Of a DNA stretch of 64,000 nucleotides, positions 20,894 through 33,559 are shown in pieces. The DNA is from Halicephalobus mephisto. Its lineage: Eukaryota > Nematoda > Chromadorea > Rhabditida > Panagrolaimidae. The DNA is taken from contig SWDT01000049.1 in the NCBI GenBank assembly GCA_009193035.1, positions 558,001 to 622,000 on the forward strand, read 5' to 3'. The position numbers were made by a program, and so were the translations under genes. Every line of letters starts with the position of its first letter. Within the stretch, counting starts at the first letter, position 1. The notes below the pieces were generated by a model. That model had not been told where the DNA came from and made no database searches. It saw nothing but the letters and a program-made list of their open reading frames with translations.

Positions 20894-21694
20894 TATATTA
20901 AAAATAATCAAATTTATTTTGTTCGGTTGTCTAAATGCAACAAGATAATTGAAAATAGATTGATTCGTAGATGGAACTATTGACTTTTCGGATTTGAATT
21001 GAAAGGAAATTGGTGGGAAACAAAAATTCCATAAATGCTCAAAAATCATACATCTGTATTATTTAAACACAAAATTAAAGCACAAACTTGACCTTTATAT
21101 GCATAAAGCAAAAAAAAATAAATCTATGAGCTTTTTAAATTTCCAGATTTTGAAATCAAAGTGCTTTATCATCAGTTAGAAACTAGATTTCAAAATTCAA
21201 AATTTACAATTCTGAAGTGATGGATGAGGATCATATTATTTCTAGATTCCCCGGATGATGGTTAAAAAATAAACAAATATACTTTTAATTTAAAACGAAA
21301 AAATTAATAATCTAAGAAATCGAATTAAATTAAATTTTCTCGTTTTAAATTCATTGATATCTGGATTTTAAAAATTGATAGATATTATTAATCATCTCCG
21401 TTTTAGTTTGATAACCGTTTTAATAATGTTTTGAAGCTTAAAAATTTGATAGATTTTGAAAAATCATGTTATGATACTTTTTTTAATATATCCAGATTTT
21501 AAAAGTTTTTTTGGTTTAGTCATTAAATTTTATTTTCTAAATTAACAAACTTCTAACTGATAAAATATCTGAAAACAAAAATTATATTTCATTTGTGATT
21601 ATTCAGGCATATGGCTGTGACGGACCTTAGATAACAGGTTGATAAAGAGCCTTGTATTGTTAACAACATTGATTTTCCTTCCTCAAAACCTAAA
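20894..21694. other. AT-rich spacer
   Basis: No gene, RNA or clear repeat. It is the upstream flank of the small secreted gene. Confidence 0.4.
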
Positions 21695-22156
21695 ATGAAA
21701 CGTTGTGTTTTCTTTTTACTTGGTAAACTTATATCGTGGTAATTAGCTGTACAGTATGTTTTAGGATCGTTTTTGTGTTTCACGTTCGCTGATGATCCCC
21801 AACCTCCACGTTACGATAGCGAACAATGTCTTTACTGTAATCAAGTGACTTACTACACTGAGGGAATGATGGTCAGTTGGGACCAGATCCCCGGTTGGGA
21901 TCCCAACTATATCCCTGTTTTGGAAAGTCTGGTTTGTGACATTTATAACGACAATGAAAAGTGCATTAACGTCACGGATACTGTCGGGACTTTTGTTTGG
22001 GCAGATTACATGACGAAGACTTTTCTTGATCCTTGTAAAGTTATACCTTCTGGACTCAGCGATCTAATCGACTTCTTTTGCTATTTTTGCGAATTTAGCA
22101 TCTGTCCGCAACCAATCCCATCAGACAAAGTTTGTAGCAAGTTTGGTTGTCCGTAA
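21695..22156 (+). CDS. Small secreted cysteine-rich protein
   Basis: Two exons, 21695-21722 and 21765-22156, joined by a 42-base intron (G|GTAAAC..TTTTAG|GA), encode 139 residues. ATG 21695 gives a signal peptide MKRCVFFLLGSFLCFTFA with probable cleavage before DDPQPP. The mature part has 11 cysteines, with CxxC near the start (CLYC), CDIYNDNEKC, and a C-terminal cluster CYFCEFSICP..VC..FGC. The spacing is loosely saposin-like but I do not recognise the family. Without the first exon the frame would start inside the signal peptide, so the exon is well supported. Convergent with the GPCR gene; the stops are 97 bases apart. Confidence 0.75.
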
Positions 22157-22252
22157 TTAATAAATTGAAAGTCAAGTATTTTTATTTTAACGAACTAGAT
22201 ATGTTGTAATTTTCACCATTAAGATGTATCTCAAAAAGAATAAAACTTTTAA

Positions 22253-24697
22253 TCAAAATTGTCGTGTATGTTTTCCATTTTCAATATCTGCTAGAGGATT
22301 TTCGATAATCATTGCTTCTTCTACAGAATGGAACCCGTTAGTTCCATTTGATTGAGTAAAGAGTATTCCGTTCACATGATTCTGAGGACTTGAAGCATCT
22401 GAGAGTTTCGGAGTGATCAATCCTGATCCAGCAATCGCTATAGCAAGACGATCGAATTCAGTCCCGAGATTTGATCTTTGGCTAAAGGTGATTTTCATTA
22501 ACTATTTATTAAGCAATGAACTTACACGTTGACAGAAACTTTCTGTTCTGCAGAATATTCTGCTTTCTGAGGAATACTCTGGAAACCTCCATTTCGAAGA
22601 CAAAGAGATTCGTAAAAAGCCGATCTCAATTCCTGGTTACAAACTAAGTAAAACGGAAGTCTTGTAGCACAGACAAAAACGTACAGTACACTTATAATGT
22701 CTGTTAATAGTTCGTAGATCTGAAAAATCATAATATTTTACTTTTTTAAAAGTAATCTTAGTTTCAAACTAAAATTACAATTACTAACTTCGAACCAGGT
22801 GTCCGTTTGGGTACTTGCGAAATTAATATATTCCCAAGCCGTTATTATCACGTTGGGGACGTTGGCGACGAGATATGAACATACGATCAAGACCAACAGT
22901 CTTGTTGCTGACCGGATTTTCAGCTAAATTTCCTGAATAATTTAATTTTAATTAATTAATGTCTCACTTTGTGTTCGCTGGATCCAAACCTAAACATTGT
23001 TGCGGATCTTTGTTGTTTCCTTAATGTTATTACGATACAAATATTCAAATATGCCAACAAAATAAACGGCAGAAATACTGTTAGAATGTTCCTCAAATAA
23101 AAACGAAAAACTGTCCCGTAAAAGTAATCTGCTGTCAGATCAGTCAATACCGGTTCGTATTCAGTCAACCCAGTGCAGTTGCCATTTTTCCTTAATGTGT
23201 ATTCTACAATTTCTGTTCCTCTCAGAATCAAGGAGACTCCCATCATTGAAAGTGCCAAACAACGTCTTCTTTCCCTCCAGCAGGACAAAGAAGAAGATTT
23301 CATAGTAATGAGGTATCTTTCTATCGTCCCTAAGATGATCATCAAGGAGCTGAAAGTCATCGAAACGTGACAAAGAGAAAGGAGGGGTCCGACATAACTC
23401 CAATAGAGTCTTGTGAGCCAAAGAATCTAAAAATTTAAAAGTTAAGCCTGGTAATCTCGTTTGGCATGGATCTTTTGAGTTATGAGTATGTCCGAAAAGT
23501 CAAAAAAACGTGCATATTGGAACAATGAGTTTCTTAGAATTTATCGAAAAATTGAAAGTTTTTAAGTTTTTTGTTCCGCAGACGAAAACATAATTACAAA
23601 CAACACGGAAATGAGAAAGTTGTAGTTCGTCAAGAATATGAAATATCTGTGAATTACGAAGACATAACGTCATCAAAAAGTTTTTTCGTAAAAATTTCCA
23701 TAATTTTTCTAAAATATTTCAAATTCCCCAATTTCAAAAATTTCTATTGAATTGTGAAAATCATTAGGGAATTTTAAATTTTTTTGCAAAATTCTATTAA
23801 ATTTCAAAAAATTCCACAAGGTTCTGAAAAGCCATAAAAATTTGAATTCTAAAATGTTCCAAAAAGTTTCAATTATAAAATGTTTCAAAAAGTCATAAAA
23901 ATTTGAATTTTAAAATATTTCGAAAAGTTTCAATTTTAAAATATTTCAAAAAGTTTTAAAAATTTGAATTTTAAAATGTTTCAAAAAGTTTCAATTTTAA
24001 AATGTTTCAAAAAGTTCAAAGTTTCAATTCTAAAATGTTTCAAAAATCTTTAAAAATTTGAATTTTAAAATGTTTCAAAAAGTTTCAAATCTAAGATGTT
24101 TCAAAAAGTTTTCATAGAATTTTTAAAGTTCCGGAGCTTTTCATTAAATTTTGCAAAATTTCAAGATTCAATAGAATTCTAATATGAAAAAAAATCAAAT
24201 TTACGTGAAAGTTAAAATAATTTAAAAATTTATCGAATTTAGTGTGAATTTTACGGAAATTTACTGTTGTCTAAAAATCTCGAATTTAGAGATATTTACT
24301 TTTTAGAAATACTTAGTTGAAATTTGTAATTTTTAAATGTACAATTTTTGAGATTTTATAAAATAGTTGAATTTTAAATACTCACCTGTAATCGATTTTT
24401 TATAACGTCCATGGCAATGACTGGTCCGTAACAGATGGATAAAAACGTATCACTGGCCGCTAGTAAAGCCAAAAAATAAAAATGAGCGTATTTTTTTTTC
24501 AGAAGAACAAATGCGATCAAAGCATTACAGACGATAGAAACGATGGATAAGGAAGTCCCGGCGATAGCCACGAAGTACCATCTGTTGTCGGGACTCGGGA
24601 ATACTGTACAATCTTCTTCCAGATATCCGTCATCATTGCTTACCGTAATCGCTGTCGGAGAGACGACTGTTGACAAAGAAAGTGTTTCTGCCTGCAT
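22253..24697 (-). CDS. Class A GPCR, peptide-receptor-like
   Basis: Seven-helix plasma-membrane receptor of the rhodopsin class. Exons: 24697-24386, 23426-22968, 22923-22789, 22719-22526 and 22481-22253, total 442 residues. TM1 contains CNALIAFVLL, TM2 ALLAASDTF, TM3 ends in TIERYLITM (ERY in place of DRY), TM5 is FLPFILLAYLNICIVITL, TM6 LLVLIVCSYLVANVPNVI, and TM7 ends CATRLPFYLVCNQELR in place of NPxxY. The overall look fits invertebrate neuropeptide receptors, such as the FMRFamide-receptor group, but the ligand cannot be told. For exon 3, the first possible acceptor would bring a stop codon at once; the next AG, nine bases on (TTTAG|CTG), keeps the frame. Start 24697 follows an acceptor-like TTTTTCAG, suggesting trans-splicing. 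Intron 1 is 959 bases and full of repeats. Confidence 0.85.
23700..24130. repeat. ~30-60 base repeats in GPCR intron 1
   Basis: Repeats of TTTTAAAATGTTTCAAAAAG with AGTTTCAATT, drifting in both directions. Confidence 0.55.
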
Positions 24698-24819
24698 TTT
24701 AGAGACATAAAAATTTTTCTGAAAAATTATTGATTTTAATGATTGACAAATTGTGAACACGAGGAGTTGTCAAATCTTGACGAGTTGAGGAAATCTGTGT
24801 GCCAGATGTACTAATGTTT

Positions 24820-25076
24820 TTAATATTTTCAATATTTTCAATATTTTTAATATTTTCAATATTTTCAATATTTTCAATATTTTCAATATTTTCAATATTT
24901 TCAATATTTTTAATATTTTCAATATTTTCAATATTTTTAATATTTTTAATATTTTTAATATTTTTAATATTTTCAATATTTTTAATATTTTCAATATTTT
25001 TAATATTTTTAATATTTTTAATATTTTTAATATTTTTAATATTTTCAATATTTTTAATATTTTCAATATTTTCAAA
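24820..25076. repeat. Microsatellite, 9-base unit
   Basis: About 28 copies of AATATTTTC alternating with AATATTTTT. Open frames of about 100 codons on both strands (Ile-Phe-Ser/Leu and Lys-Ile-Leu repeats) are simple products of the 9-base period and are not genes. It lies about 120 bases before the GPCR start. Confidence 0.95.
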
Positions 25077-28000
25077 TAAACAAAAAAGCCATAAAATTAG
25101 ATAAACTACTTTAAAATAATTTCATTATAAACACCAAAAATTGGTATTTTATTAAGTTATCTCAGCAAGAGTTGTTGGAGCTTTCTAAAAATCCTAAAAT
25201 TACGATTGCAGATGTTAATTCTAAAATGTTTTTTTTATTAAATTTTAGGGAATTCTAAATCTTCATGAAATTTTGAAAGTTCTAGAAGTTCATATTAAAT
25301 TTTCGAAGGTTTCAGAACTTTGGATTGAATTCTGCAGAATTTTAAAAAACTCTAAAAAGTTTTAAAAGATTCTATTAAATTTAAAATTCTCAAATTTTTT
25401 ACAATATTCTAAAAAATCAGAAAATTCCATAAGATTCTTGAAAATTTCAGAACTTTGAATTGAATTCTGCAAAATTTTAAAAAACTCTAAAAAGTTTCAA
25501 AAGATTCGATTAAATTTAAAATTCTCGAATTTTTTACAATATTCTAAAAAATCAGAAAATTCCATAAGATTCTTGAAAATTTCAAACTTCTACTAGATTC
25601 TGAAAAATTCTAAAAATTGATGATGGATTCTGAAATGTTTCAAAATTTTTCCAAAATTTGGAAATTTCCATAAGGTTCTTAAAAGTTTAAAAATCTTACT
25701 GTATTTATGAAAGTTTAGAAAATTTGATGATTTTTTAATAAATTATATACAATGTCCAACATTAGTGAAATATTCTGGCAAATGAAAAAATTTAATATAT
25801 GTCCATGACTAGGATATTATTATTTAGAATATTCAAACCAAAAGTACACCTTGGTGGAATTTAAAAACAAAATTGATATTAGTACGACATTTCGAAAACA
25901 AAGTTTTTAAATTTTATTCAAAATATTTCGTTAAAGATCATTTTAGTCTCGATTACGATATTTTTAATCATGATAAATTCAATCAAAATTTATTAATTAA
26001 AAACCAAAAATTAAGAATTTCTAAAAAATGAAGAATTTCTAAAAAATTAAAAAATTTCTAAAAAATCAAAATTTCTAAAAAATTTAAAATTTCTAAAAAA
26101 TTTAAAAAGTTAAGAATTTAAGAATTTCTAAAAAATTTAAAAATTTAAGAATTTTTTCGTTAAAAAAAATACCGTATAACGTGATTCAGAAATCATGAAT
26201 AAAAATAAATTAATTAAAAGGTCATATTTCACGAGTTTTTTTTAAACTAAAAAATCGAAAAACATTGGTCACTTCGTTAATTGAGTCCTTCGAAAACGTT
26301 TTAGTTTTGCCAAATTTGAGCTTTTTCCAATTCAGCCAGAGGGGAGGCTGATGTCTGAAGGCCCAGTCAAGAGGGCGTGACAGAAAATGTAATACTTTCT
26401 TGTTTTTTGTCAAGTAATATGGACTTCTTCCAATTGGTTCTAGTCAATTATTTTTAAAGCTTTTCTGACACGGCAATTTATCAGAAAAACGTTTTGGATT
26501 TTTCACATCAGATTTTGAATTTTAATTTTTAAAAAAATTTAAAAAAAAAACAATTTCATTTTTTTTAAAAATTAAAAAAAAATTATTCAATTTTTAAAAA
26601 ATTAAAGAAAAACAATTTAATTGTTTTTAAAAATTTAAAAAAAATTGTTCAATTTTTAAAAAATTTAAAAAAAAAACAATTTGATTTTTTAAAAAAATTT
26701 AAAGAAATTATTCGATTTTTTTTTAATTTAAAAAAAAAATTTTGATTTTTTCTTTTAAATTTTAAAAATTATTCGATTTTTTCAAAAAATTTGAAATAAA
26801 AAATAAATTTAAAAAATTTTGAATTTAAAATTAATTTTAGTCAGTTCTAGAAAAAATTATTTTTGAAGATATTTCTGAAGCAATTTTATTTTAGAAAAGA
26901 ATTTTAAAGAATTACGTTTAATAAAATAATTTCGAAAAAATTTAATTTTATAAGTCAATTTTAAAAGAATCTTTTAAAAGAAAAAATTGTTTTAAAAGAA
27001 AATTAAGAAGAAACCTTATTTTAGAAAGTAACTAAAGAAATTTGATATTAAGAATTAATTTAGAAATTTTTTTATTTCAAATCAAAATCCTGAAGAAATT
27101 TTGTTTTGAAATAACTTTAAAAAAATTTTTACTTTAAAAATATATTAAAAAATTTTTATTTTTAAAGTCAGTTATTGGAAAATTTTCAAGAATTGATTAT
27201 TAAAAATTAATTTAGAAAATTGTTATTTAAAAAGTCGGTTATCGGAAGATTTCCAAAAATTGATTTTTAAAAATTTTTATTTTACAAATTAATTTAGAAA
27301 TTTTTATTTAAAAAATTGGTTATTGGAAAATTTTCAAAAATTGATTATTAAAAATTTTATTTTAAAAATTAATTTAGAAATTTTTATTTAAAAAATCGGT
27401 TATTGGAAGATTTTCAAAAAGTAATATCGAAGAAATCTGACTTTTTAAGACAAATAGTGGACGTGTAGGGAACACTGCAGATTTCTGAACCTTGGAATTG
27501 GTTAGATTTGATTTTAAAAAGAAAAAAGTAATTTAATTACCGGTGAAGTTTTCTGTAAAAAGGTAACAACGATAATTTAATAAAGAATGCATGACTCGCG
27601 AAATACAAATGAAAAATAAAAAAATATTCAGCATGAAGTAATCTAAATAACTTTAATGATTTTTATTGTTGGAAATTCTAAGAAGTGCAAAAATCCAAAT
27701 TGTGCTTTATTTTGGAACTTTAAATATTAAATATTAAATATCAGTATTTGTGTACAAATTTCCTCAGGGATTTTCCAAAAATTTGTTCGATTACGAAAAA
27801 GTTTAAAATCTTTTGAGAACTCAGAACGATGGTTGCAACTTTCATCTTTGGACTCGTTAATGAGGGCGTTGAGGAACAAATACTCAAACGACATCAGAAC
27901 AAATATTTAAAAACTTTCCTGATTTAAGATTTTTTGGCTTTTTATTATGTTCACTTCAGCCGAATTACTCATGTAAACTCCAAAATTTAGATTATTAAAT

Positions 28001-28227
28001 AATTTCAAAAAACGATATGATGTAAAATAAATGTTAAAAAAATAATTTTCGATTTTAAAAAGTAAAAAATGCTTTTTCTGTACGTTCGGCAGAATGACTG
28101 CAATTCGTTAATTATCGACAACATTGAAAGATAATTTGTAAAGACGTCTTATCCATGATCGCCACAGCACCAGAAGCAAAGATCCCTTACAATCTGAGAA
28201 ATAGCCTTCCTATTGGCACTAGAGCAA
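25077..28227. other. AT-rich repeat desert
   Basis: Contains a tandem duplication of about 125 bases (25318-25440 and 25441-25585), poly-A/poly-T-rich sequence at 26530-26830 and an ~85-base repeat at 27140-27430 (TTAATTTAGAAATTTTTATT). A higher-complexity patch at 26220-26480 and the stretch 27440-28220 hold only frames of up to 63 codons; none was assigned to a family. Confidence 0.45.
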
Positions 28228-28381
28228 ATATATAGATATATAGATATATAGATATATAGATATATAGATATATAGATATATAGATATATAGATATATAGA
28301 TATATAGATATATAGATATATAGATATATAGATATATAGATATATAGATATATAGATATATAGATATATAGATATATAGAG
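28228..28381. repeat. Microsatellite, 8-base unit
   Basis: About 19 perfect copies of AGATATAT. The near-absence of interruptions suggests recent expansion. The Tyr-Ile-Ser frame on the minus strand is an artefact. Confidence 0.95.
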
Positions 28382-29489
28382 TTCGTTGATTGGGCAGTTA
28401 CCGTATTCTTCATATGTTGTGGTTTCGAAAGTTATTTAAATATAGTGTTTTAAATAAAGAAAATAAGACTTTCACAGATATCCTACCCACGTTCTTTTAA
28501 TAATAATTATTTTTCGAATTCGAGTGCTTTGAAAAATGAATAAAAATAAAATTTGAATTGCAGATACTTATTTTAATAAAGTTGAAATAAAAGTAGGAAC
28601 ATAAAACTAAATACAAAAAATTGTCATTTTTGAACGTGGTAACAAATACGAACATTTCTATTTTTCGCGATTTTTAACAATTAACAACCGTAATAAAAAT
28701 ATATAATTATTACAATTTTCATGAACATTTGGTACTTATGAAAAAAAAGCAGAATATATTTGTCACAAAAAACTGAAATTTTTGACAAAAGTGATGTCGA
28801 ACGTCACATCAACATTACTGTACTTTCCATAACGAAAATCCAACTTATTTGTCACATTTACATCACGTGGAAGTTACGATTTTTATATAATCTTAAAAAA
28901 CAAGAAAATTCAACAAAACTTTTTAAAATCTCTTCGTAAATTTAAAATTCAACTATGAAATCATCGGGTTCAAAGATGTCCCACTATATGCATTTTCGAT
29001 GACAGACCAAGCTTGACCGGTCTCTAACAATTAACGACACAAATTAACACACGTCAATTTTCATGGAACTTCTTCGAAAATCTCAGGACTTGAACATAAA
29101 ATCAATGCTTAGAGTATTTTGGTCGAGACTAGCTTGGTTATACTGGATAATTCATCAAGCTTCATCGCTTTCGAACAATTAGCGGCAAAAACGCACTCCT
29201 GAAGCTCCTTAAAACCTCCGTATAGTCACGGCATCTAGCACGAAATAAATGTTCTAAAATATCCCAATTCTGAGGAATCCAGCCGTTCCAAACCGTTTGT
29301 CAAATTTGATCAATTTTTTAATAATTAATAATATAGAGTATCTATTTCTAAAATCCTTTACAATCTTCCTACGACATGAAATCTACTTATAAGATAGTTG
29401 TTCCACAATACTTCAATTCATAGTAATTAGAAGATTTTATATAATTAATCAATTTCAAAAGTTTTTTAAGAATTAATAATACGGAAAAT
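28382..29489. other. Spacer of moderate complexity, no confirmed gene
   Basis: Higher GC than the flanks around 28980-29300. One 39-codon ATG frame (29063-29182, MELLRKSQDLNIKSMLRVFW) is present but has no splice context or known family. Confidence 0.35.
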
Positions 29490-30128
29490 ACACTACAAAA
29501 AACATAACTTTTGGTTCAGTCAAAATTGCGAAATGTAGCACAATCGTCATTTTTGTGAATATTGGGTATTTGTAACGAAAAATAAACTTAATAGTGACGA
29601 TTTCCATCTGTTACTACGCCAAAAGTTGTGTTTTTTTGTGTTTATATCGGTGGGTTGTATATGATATACAGATGCATTAAAACGGGTCTGATTATAAGAT
29701 ACATTAGATTCAATGTAAAGTTACATTATGTTCACACAAAAAAACATAACTTTTAGATCAGTAACAGTTACGAAATGTAGCACAATCGTCATTTCTTTTT
29801 AATATTAAGTATTTGTGACGAAAAATAAACTTAATAGTGACGATTTGCATTTGTTATTCTGCCAAAAGTTGTGCTTTTTTGTGTTGATATCGGTGGGTTG
29901 TATATGATATACAGATGCATTAAAACGGGTCTGATTATAAGATACATTAGATTCAATGTAAAGTTACATTATGTTCACACAAAAAAACATAACTTTTAGA
30001 TCAGTAACAGTTACGAAATGTAGCACAATCGTCATTTCTTTTTAATATTAAGTATTTGTGACGAAAAATAAACTTAATAGTGACGATTTCCATCTGTTAC
30101 TACGTCAAAAGTTGTGCTTTTTTGTGTG
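29490..30128. mobile_element. Composite array B-A-B-A-B
   Basis: Three family B elements (29490-29641, 29733-29884, 29976-30128) separated by two near-identical ~91-base spacers made of family A words (CATTAAAACGGGTCTGATTA). The repeat period is 242-243 bases. B termini are CACACAAAAAAACATAACTT and AAGTTGTGCTTTTTTGTGT. The same B-spacer-B order recurs at 36832. Confidence 0.75.
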
Positions 30129-32145
30129 TACTAAAACTTTCTATAAGTTCATTTTCTAGTCGTGGAAATACTATTTCGAAACTCTCAATCCAGATTGGTC
30201 CAAGCATTCCGGAGATACTAATAACCTTGGCTATCTTCAAACAGCGATCCTAAGAATCTTTGATTTCCTGTTATATCTAATTTCTTCTTCAAGGAAATGC
30301 GTCATATAAAAACCACTTCCACTTTGAATTTCAAATTGAGGAGATCATTGGTGAATAATTTTAAAAACTAACAAGGATTGTCGAATTCATCTCGAATCCA
30401 ATTAACTAACACGTTCAAAAACGAAATACACTTTTCTAGGTGTTTCTGTCTCGGCGAAATTACGGACTAATTTAGGATTGCACTTGTTGCGTGTCACAGA
30501 ACCAGAGGTTATTAGAGACAAATATGGTCAGAATAAAAAAGCATCAGTTGACAGAAGAAAGGAGAACGAGATTCATGTAAATTGAGAATTTACCAAGTTT
30601 AGAGCTCGGCAATAATTAGTTTCTAAAATCCGAAAAATGAAACTTTCTCAACAATCAAGGACTAATCATAGAGGTTCAAAATAGTAAGGTCAAAGTCGAA
30701 AAATGCCCCCGAGCATCGTTTGCGACAAAACTAATAATTTTCTAATTGATAATTTCTGATTTTAATTTTGCAAAATTATGTTTCAAAAAATGTTTCAAAA
30801 ACGAACGAGGTTTGACAAATTTCCCAAATACAAGCTTAGTTATTGGTTTTTTTAATTTTGGCTCAAGTGACGTCCTTTTTCATTTTAAGACCAAAGAGCC
30901 TAGTCAAATATCCGGAGGGCTTTGTTATATTTACGGAGAAATTTCAGAAAATGCGGAAAACAATTTATCTTCAAAAGAGTTCCGAGATTATGGTCTTTGA
31001 AAAAACTCAAAACATCGTAGGAGGTTTTTTTTCAGATTCCAATGAATATTTTTAGAATTTTATAATTACGTAAATATAAAATTTCACAATTTTGGGTTTT
31101 AATTGGAAAATATTTAAAATTCGTTTTGAAACAAATTTTTTAAAATTATGCAAATTTTTATTTTTTATAATAATATAATTCGGAATTTAATGGATATTTT
31201 TAGAATTTTATATAATTACATAAATATAAAACTTCACAATTTTGGGTCTTGATTGGAAATTTACATAAAACATTTTTTTTTAAAATTAAAAAAAATAAAA
31301 TTTTTTTAAAAATTAAAAAAAAATTAAATTTTTTATTTATGAAAGTATAATTTTGGAATGTAATAAATATATTTGGAATTTTGAAGGGGGTTTCAAATGC
31401 AAGATGTTCCAACTTTCGGTCCTAACGAGAAAAGTCCAATAATTCGCGTCGAGACAATTTGTTTCGGAATTTTGAGACAAACATTCTACTTTTTATAATT
31501 AAATAATATTAAAAAAATATAAGTTGTTTCGAAAAATTTAATTAAAATCAGACTTTTTTAAAATTCGAATAATTCCAAGGTCAGATATAAAAAATCAATA
31601 AAACCGAAAAAGTTCCTGGATGAAATGCGTTTAACCATGAAGCGCTCTTCACCATCCCATTATCAAATTTTGTTTTTAACTAAAAAAACCAATTTGGGGT
31701 TTTGAGATAAAAAATTTGCAAAAATTCATTACAAATTTAAAACCGAATTATTTTTGATTTTTAGACTTTTCTGAAATTCTATAACAGTCAATTTTATAAG
31801 CCTTCTTAAATTGCATTTTTTCAAAGGAAAAGTTTTTAATTAAAATCCATAAAAATAAAATAGGATTACTGTAGAATGATAATTATAAAAAGGAAGTTGA
31901 TTTTTTAGTGGAATATTAGTCCAATTAAAATTCAAGATCTCTTGGAATTTAGTAAATATAATTATTTCTGAAAAATTATTTCGACACAAATTAAAATACG
32001 ACAATTATAAAAACGAAAGTATAGATATATATTTTTGAAAAATTTTAGAGATTTTATTGAGTTTAATTAACATTTTTCAAGTGGAAATCGAAACTACTAT
32101 TTTACAACAAAAATTACAAAAGATTTGTTCGAAAATTTGCATCTA
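30129..32145. other. Spacer with two exon-like open segments
   Basis: Open segments at 30160-30309 (after TTTTCTAG; contains SWKYYFETLNPDWSKHSGD) and 30440-30585 (after TTTTCTAG; contains LRVTEPEVIRDKYGQNKK) are GC-richer than the surroundings and each ends in a stop. They are not joined by evident donors, and no family is recognised. They could be decayed exons or chance frames in a degenerate repeat. From 30990 on the DNA is AT-rich repeat. Confidence 0.3.
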
Positions 32146-32712
32146 CACACAAAAAAGTACATTAAAATGACTAATGTATCAAATACATTAATTTAGTGTA
32201 CCGATATCAACTTAATATGTCGATATACTGAATATAATATATCTGATATTGCACTTAATATATCGATACATTGGATAGAATGCACTTATATTAACTTAAT
32301 ATATTCAAATATTGAATGTAAAGTATCCTATTCATTAGAATCGTTTTAATGTATCTATATATTGATATTACATCTAATATATCGATATATTGGATAGAAT
32401 GCACCGATATCAACTTCATTTATCCATATATTGAATGTAAAGTATCCTATACATTAGAATCGCTTTAATGTATCTATATATTGATATTACATCTAATATA
32501 TCGATACATTGAATATAATACACCGATATCAACTCAACATATCCGATACATTCGATACAATGCACCGATATCAACTCAACGTGTCCGATACATTGAATAT
32601 AATACACCGATATCAACTCAACATATCCGATATATTGAATATAATGTACCCAACATATCAGAACTGTTTTAATATATCGATACATCATATACAATGTACT
32701 CTTTTTTGTGTG
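32146..32712. mobile_element. Family A TIR element, copy A3 (both ends clear)
   Basis: Left end CACACAAAAAAGTACATT and right end AATGTACTCTTTTTTGTGTG are inverted repeats. The 567-base interior is a run of dyads based on ATATCGATACATTGAATATA and ACCGATATCAACTCAACAT. This copy defines the family's termini. Open frames of 60-100 codons on both strands are artefacts of the repeat. Confidence 0.75.
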
Positions 32713-33559
32713 AAAAAATTGCATCTAAAAACATGATAAAATTTTTTGAGAAACTATCTTCATTAAAGGATGAAAGAGAAGAGGATAAAATGAGAACATT
32801 GTCTGATGCCAGAATTTGAAACCGATTTTCATGGACAAAAATCAACAAAGGAAGTTAATTTAAAGAAAAATGGCAACTGATCATATTTCGTCAAAAAATG
32901 GAATTTCCGTTTTGAGTCTACTTAACAAAATTCTAACTTTCCAATTTTTGCAAACAATATAAAATTGCACAATTCATATAACAATAATTTAAAGTTTTTA
33001 ATAGTTAGCAAAAAACGAAAGTCATTGTTTCTTAGTAAACTTTTGATTTTTTTTCTGCATTAATCCAAACATAAGTTTTCTTTCTTATTTCATTTTGTCA
33101 TTTATGAAAGTATATGATACAGTATCCCTTTACATTTTTGAAAAGTTTGTAATATTTTTGTCTTCGAGATTTGGAACTATTTTTGCATACCTAATATCTT
33201 TATTACCTTCTTAGAGACCTCTTTTTCAGCTTTAATCCTTTCAAATTGAATTAATAACTTTTAAAATATATTCTTAGTCCGTCCTTTTTAAGTTTTTATC
33301 TTTAGTCATTAAAAGGAATAGTTGGATAAAAGAAAAAAGTTTTTGTAGCTTCACCAGATCTGGTTAAATTATTTTTTAAAAATTTTGTTTCCTAAAACTA
33401 CATTTTTCGTTTTATAATTTCAGTTAAAAGCCAAGTTTGTGAAAGATTGTATTTGTTATGAATCTTTGCATATGACAACATTCCTGGAGAAAAAACATTG
33501 TAATATTTGATCTCTCATCGTACTTTAACGACTAATGATTAAATTTATATTATTTAAAA
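32713..33559. other. Upstream flank of the Sra-type receptor
   Basis: AT-rich, no E-box CACCTG and no repeat family recognised within 500 bases of the start. Confidence 0.4.

Noticed and set aside
24770..25104. Two ~100-codon open frames on opposite strands (Lys-Ile-Leu and Phe-Leu-Ile repeats)
   Set aside because: They are produced by the 9-base microsatellite; no other coding sign.
28219..28413. 64-codon Ser-Ile-Tyr-Leu frame on the minus strand
   Set aside because: Produced by the AGATATAT microsatellite.
32416..32736. Several 60-100 codon frames on both strands
   Set aside because: They lie wholly within the family A element and reflect its internal periodicity.
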